A stretch of 8,662 nt of DNA from contig CAITEM010000318.1 of the NCBI GenBank assembly GCA_903891395.1, positions 1-8,662 of the forward strand, in the 5' to 3' direction. Positions 6,789-8,662 of this stretch are shown in pieces (the stretch's first letter is position 1; each line of letters starts with the position of its first letter). This DNA is from an uncultured Hyphomicrobiales bacterium. GTDB taxonomy: Bacteria > Pseudomonadota > Alphaproteobacteria > Rhizobiales > Xanthobacteraceae. The translations under genes and the position numbers were made by a program. Below the pieces are notes generated by a model. The model saw nothing but the letters and a program-made list of their open reading frames with translations, made no database searches and was not told where the DNA came from.

Positions 6789-6846
6789 ACCCGGCGCGAT
6801 GAAGCCCGTGCACGCCAGACGCGACGGGCGATCGTTACAATTTTAA

Positions 6847-6871
6847 TCAAATGCGGTCTTCTCGCATTTGA
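6847..6871. repeat. Perfect 9-bp inverted repeat, 7-nt loop
   Basis: TCAAATGCG (6847-6855) and CGCATTTGA (6863-6871) are exact reverse complements around GTCTTCT. A partial direct copy, TCAAATTAGCG, follows at 6873-6883. It is not followed by a T-run on the + strand, so a terminator there is unlikely. A dimeric repressor operator or a leader hairpin fits better. Confidence 0.7.
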
Positions 6872-6929
6872 CTCAAATTAGCGTCATATTCGCGTCGATT
6901 TAGCCCAAAAATGTCGGTTCATTCCCAAC

Positions 6930-6947
6930 GACAGCTTCAAGGCTGTC
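6930..6947 (+). repeat. 6-bp inverted repeat followed by T-run
   Basis: GACAGC (6930-6935), loop TTCAAG, GCTGTC (6942-6947), then TGCTAG and TTTTTAAA. It looks like a weak terminator or attenuator hairpin ahead of the DUF5330 gene, but the T-run starts 6 nt late for a standard intrinsic terminator. Confidence 0.4.
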
Positions 6948-6966
6948 TGCTAGTTTTTAAATCAAG

Positions 6967-6991
6967 ACGGCGGGGATAGCCGTTGGGGATA
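6967..6991 (+). repeat. Small hairpin with duplicated GGGGATA before the DUF5330 start
   Basis: ACGGC (6967-6971) and GCCGT (6979-6983) pair around a GGGGATA loop (6972-6978). A second GGGGATA follows at 6985-6991, directly before an ATG at 6992 and 12 nt before the preferred ATG at 7004. The purine-rich copies could both serve as weak ribosome binding sites. Confidence 0.4.
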
Positions 6992-7003
6992 ATGGGTAGG
7001 GTC

Positions 7004-7444
7004 ATGTTCTTTTTGCTTCGCATGGCGTTCTGGTTGACCGTCGTTTGTGTGCTGCTGCCGGGCGGCAGCAACAACACGTCTCCGGACGCACAGATCGACG
7101 CGGCACAGGCGGCATCATTCGCAACCGCCGCGGTGTCGGATGCTCGCGGCTTCTGCGATCGTCAGCCCGACGCGTGTAACGTCGGCGGCAAGGTCGCCGT
7201 CGCGATCGGCCACAAGGCCGAAGCCGGCGCCCGCACACTGATCGAGTTCATCACGGCCAAGGTCAATGAGAAGTCTGCACCGGCCGACAAGGCGACTTCG
7301 AAGATGGTCGCGCCGTCCGGTCAGAGCGCGCAATACGGCGTTCCGAACGGAACACTGACGCAAGGCGATATGGCCCCAACCTGGCACGCGCCGGTTCCGC
7401 TGCCGCCGCGCCGCGAAGCCCGCGCCGCCCGTCCGGCCGTCTAA
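7004..7444 (+). CDS. DUF5330 domain-containing small membrane protein
   Basis: A 146-aa protein with an N-terminal hydrophobic segment (MFFLLRMAFWLTVVCVLLPGG, about 1-21) that should act as a membrane anchor or signal. It is followed by a short conserved region with the paired-cysteine motif FCDRQPDAC (Cys51 and Cys58) and VGGKVAVAIGHKAEAGARTLIEFI. This is the signature I associate with rhizobial DUF5330 proteins. The last 60 residues are low-complexity and Pro/Ala-rich. If the domain is periplasmic the two cysteines could form a disulfide, which is inference. I chose ATG 7004 because homologues begin MFFLLRM. An in-frame ATG at 6992 or TTG at 6983 is possible. The nearest Shine-Dalgarno-like bases (GGGTAGGG, 6994-7000) are close to the start. 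Function unknown. It follows the long structured intergenic region and precedes sufE by 87 bp. Confidence 0.8.
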   Translation: MFFLLRMAFWLTVVCVLLPGGSNNTSPDAQIDAAQAASFATAAVSDARGFCDRQPDACNVGGKVAVAIGHKAEAGARTLIEFITAKVNEKSAPADKATSKMVAPSGQSAQYGVPNGTLTQGDMAPTWHAPVPLPPRREARAARPAV

Positions 7445-7502
7445 GCCAGCACAAAAACCGAATGGCCGGGACCGTGGCCTCCGGCGCCATTGCGGCCTAT
7501 AT

Positions 7503-7528
7503 ACCCGTTCGAAACCGCTTGAACGGGT
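7503..7528 (+). promoter_or_regulatory. 8-bp inverted repeat against the sufE start
   Basis: ACCCGTTC (7503-7510) and GAACGGGT (7521-7528) are perfect reverse complements with a 10-nt loop, ending 3 nt before the sufE ATG. The right arm contains the only Shine-Dalgarno-like purines (CGGG), so a folded transcript could hide the start. As DNA it could equally be an operator. No T-run follows, so it is not a terminator. Confidence 0.5.
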
Positions 7529-7531
7529 GCC

Positions 7532-7966
7532 ATGACGTCAAACATCGACGATATCGTTGAGAATTTCGCCCTGCTCGACGAGTGGGATGACCGCTATCGC
7601 TACGTCATCGAGCTCGGCAAGGCACTGCCGCCGATGCCGGACGGCGACCATACCGACGCCAACAAAGTGCAAGGCTGCGCCAGCCAGGTGTGGCTGGTCA
7701 CGCATGTGTCGCCAGACGGCGCCGCCGGGCCGGTGCTGACCTTCGAAGGCGACAGCGACGCGCATATCGTGCGCGGGCTGGTCGCGATTTTATTGGCGCT
7801 CTATTCCGGAAAAACGGCGCAGGAGATCCTGGCGACCGACGCGCTGGCGCTGTTCGAGCGTATCCGGCTGCGCGACGGTCTGACGCCGCAGAGATCCAAC
7901 GGCCTGCGCTCGATGGTCGAGCGGGTGCGCGGCGAAGCCACGGCCGCGTTGGCGGACGCGGCATAA
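7532..7966 (+). CDS. sufE: SufE family cysteine desulfuration protein
   Basis: A 144-aa cytoplasmic protein matching SufE, which takes sulfur as a persulfide from the cysteine desulfurase SufS and passes it to the SufBCD scaffold for iron-sulfur cluster assembly. Seen in the sequence: the N-terminal FALLDEWDDRYRYVIELGKALPPMP, the active-site loop NKVQGCASQVWL with the acceptor Cys49, followed by FEGDSDAHIVRGLVAILLALYSGKTAQEIL, and the LTPQRSNGLRSMVERVR segment at the C-terminus. Length is normal for the family (about 140 aa). The ATG at 7532 gives the usual N-terminus. No sufS, sufB, sufC or sufD gene is nearby, so this is a stand-alone copy; a CsdE-like role with another desulfurase cannot be excluded. 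An inverted repeat overlaps its translation start. It converges with the DUF6456 gene, with 8 bp between stops. Confidence 0.93.
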   Translation: MTSNIDDIVENFALLDEWDDRYRYVIELGKALPPMPDGDHTDANKVQGCASQVWLVTHVSPDGAAGPVLTFEGDSDAHIVRGLVAILLALYSGKTAQEILATDALALFERIRLRDGLTPQRSNGLRSMVERVRGEATAALADAA

Positions 7967-7974
7967 TTCGTTCG

Positions 7975-8562
7975 TCACTCCACGATGAATCCGGCGCCAT
8001 CGGCGAGCCATGTGCGAATGGGCGCCTCGCCTTTGCCGGTCGCTTTCGCGGCATAGCCGTAATGGCGGGCCAACCGGTCCAGTGCGAGTTTCAGCACGAT
8101 CTTCGCCGACCGCGTCGGCCAGGACCGTTCGCGTTCAATCCCTTCAAGGCCTTTCAGAAAACAGCAGACGTCGACCAGCAGGCCTGAAAACTCCGGACCC
8201 ACCGCATCGAGCGCCTGACGGACGCGCTGGCGCGACGCAATCATCGTCTCGGTGAAAGTACCAGCGCGATCGCCGCGACGATCCGCCGAAATCGGGCTGG
8301 ACCAGTTCGACGTCGTGCGCGGCATCAGGTTGGCGCAGGTGAAGTCGGCCCGCAGCCGTTCGCCGGCCTGCAATTGGTACGCCTCGATCAGCGGCCGGCC
8401 GTCGCGGCCGCGCCGGCGCGCCAGCCAGGCCAGCGGGCTTTCCGCTTCGTCGATGGTGACGCTGGCAAAACCGTGTTCGGTGGCGATTTGATGCTGCGCC
8501 AGCGCCAGATGCTGGGCGCGGAATGGATCTGGCCTGCCCCGATCGAGTGGTCCGGTGGGCAT
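7975..8562 (-). CDS. DUF6456 domain-containing protein
   Basis: A 195-aa protein. After an N-terminal stretch of about 38 residues comes a domain I recognise as DUF6456: ESPLAWLARRRGRDGRPLIEAYQLQAGERLRADFTCANLMPR.TSNWSSP at about 41-90, then ETMIASRQRVRQALDAVGPEFSGLLVDVCCFLKGLEGIERERSWPTRSAKIVLKLALDRLARHYG at about 104-169. The long helical C-terminal part with a regularly charged pattern suggests a DNA-binding or regulatory fold. Such proteins often accompany HTH regulators in this bacterial group, but the function is undetermined. The ATG at 8562 is preceded by an in-frame TAA two codons upstream. It has no Shine-Dalgarno of its own (ACCTTAAACTAAC before ATG), so translation probably depends on ribosomes finishing the short frame that stops 1 nt upstream. 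Confidence 0.85.
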   Translation of the reverse strand: MPTGPLDRGRPDPFRAQHLALAQHQIATEHGFASVTIDEAESPLAWLARRRGRDGRPLIEAYQLQAGERLRADFTCANLMPRTTSNWSSPISADRRGDRAGTFTETMIASRQRVRQALDAVGPEFSGLLVDVCCFLKGLEGIERERSWPTRSAKIVLKLALDRLARHYGYAAKATGKGEAPIRTWLADGAGFIVE

Positions 8563-8563
8563 G

Positions 8564-8662
8564 TTAGTTTAAGGTTGGGTGCGGTGCCAGCGTGAGCGCG
8601 TCCGGCGTAGCTGGCCCGGATTGCGGAGCCGGGCGCGCGGGCATGAAGACCTCCGGTGCGGG
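8564..8662 (-). CDS. Tail of an upstream gene, or a 26-aa leader ORF, abutting the DUF6456 gene
   Basis: On the minus strand an open frame enters from the window edge and stops with TAA at 8566-8564, 1 nt before the DUF6456 ATG. Within it an ATG at 8644 has a textbook GGAGG (8654-8650) 5 nt upstream. From there it would encode 26 residues, starting MPARPAPQSGP and ending LAPHPTLN. The frame stays open upstream of that ATG, so it may simply be the Pro/Ala-rich C-terminus of a larger gene cut by the window. Either way, TAAcATG spacing implies reinitiation or coupling. I cannot decide between the two readings here. Confidence 0.35.
   Translation of the reverse strand, partial: PAPEVFMPARPAPQSGPATPDALTLAPHPTLN

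Larger units (their letters stand above)
6564..7003. other. 440-bp divergent intergenic region without a convincing gene
   Basis: This separates the divergent kinase (minus) and DUF5330 (plus) genes and is clearly more AT-rich than the flanking coding DNA, especially 6830-6960. It holds a T-run at 6594-6600 and 6602-6606, two CtrA-like boxes, two GANTC sites, a CGGCCT-c-AGGCCG palindrome at 6749-6761, and three inverted repeats listed separately. I find no good sigma70 promoter by eye and no ORF with a ribosome binding site. Its length and structure would leave room for a small RNA or a long structured 5' leader, but nothing proves one. Confidence 0.6.

Noticed and set aside
6930..6960. Intrinsic terminator
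   Set aside because: The stem is only 6 bp and the T-run begins 6 nt after it. There is also no upstream plus-strand gene to terminate. I kept it only as a repeat.
6911..6979. 22-aa mini-ORF on the plus strand upstream of DUF5330
   Set aside because: It has no ribosome binding site and runs through the two hairpin repeats; the sequence looks structural rather than coding.
7503..7528. Alphaproteobacterial LexA box (GTTC-N7-GTTC)
   Set aside because: GTTC occurs at 7507, but the partner is GAAC at the wrong spacing and orientation, so it is an inverted repeat and not the LexA direct repeat.
1..8662. Defence system, mobile element, CRISPR array or prophage
   Set aside because: No transposase, integrase, nuclease, helicase, reverse transcriptase or regular spaced repeats were found. 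All genes look like housekeeping or conserved hypothetical genes of Hyphomicrobiales.

Overview
The window is GC-rich chromosomal DNA from an alphaproteobacterium, most likely Hyphomicrobiales (Rhizobiales) of the Bradyrhizobium/Xanthobacteraceae kind. This rests on recognising several proteins typical of that group (DUF1214/DUF1254 pair, DUF2336, DUF1491, DUF5330, DUF6456, a 6-TM PAS histidine kinase) and on CtrA-like TTAA-N7-CTAA motifs. No database search was possible, so family names come from recognition of the translated sequences. I see no insertion sequences, phage genes, CRISPR array, tRNA or rRNA. The region reads as ordinary core chromosome, not an accessory island.

Left part (1-2782): the C-terminal end of a class A penicillin-binding protein runs directly into two small membrane-anchored envelope proteins (DUF1214, then DUF1254) on the + strand. 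These converge, with no spacer at all, on a two-gene minus-strand unit made of a 63-aa hypothetical protein followed by a 239-aa lipoprotein. A divergent promoter region (2652-2782) with a good CtrA-like box separates that unit from the + strand DUF2336 gene (2783-3640).

Central part (3642-7003): a minus-strand operon reads from a large membrane-bound PAS histidine kinase resembling the DivJ/PleC cell-cycle kinases, into a membrane-anchored protein with two peptidoglycan-binding domains (8-nt overlap, strong internal Shine-Dalgarno), then DUF1491. The DUF1491 gene ends 1 bp from the DUF2336 stop. Upstream of the kinase is a 440-bp AT-richer intergenic region with two CtrA-like boxes, two GANTC sites and three distinct inverted repeats.

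Right part (7004-8662): a DUF5330 protein and a SufE-family sulfur-acceptor gene on the + strand (an 8-bp inverted repeat lies right against the sufE start) converge on a minus-strand DUF6456 gene. That gene is preceded, after 1 nt, by a short reading frame running to the window edge. It is either the tail of an upstream gene or a short leader ORF.

Overall theme: envelope and peptidoglycan functions plus a cell-cycle-type kinase, with CtrA-like boxes in both large intergenic regions. I did not find a clearly novel defence or mobile system. The most interesting signals are the recurrent CtrA-like boxes, the kinase/peptidoglycan-binding coupling, the structured 5' regions of the DUF5330 and sufE genes, and the short ORF abutting the DUF6456 gene.
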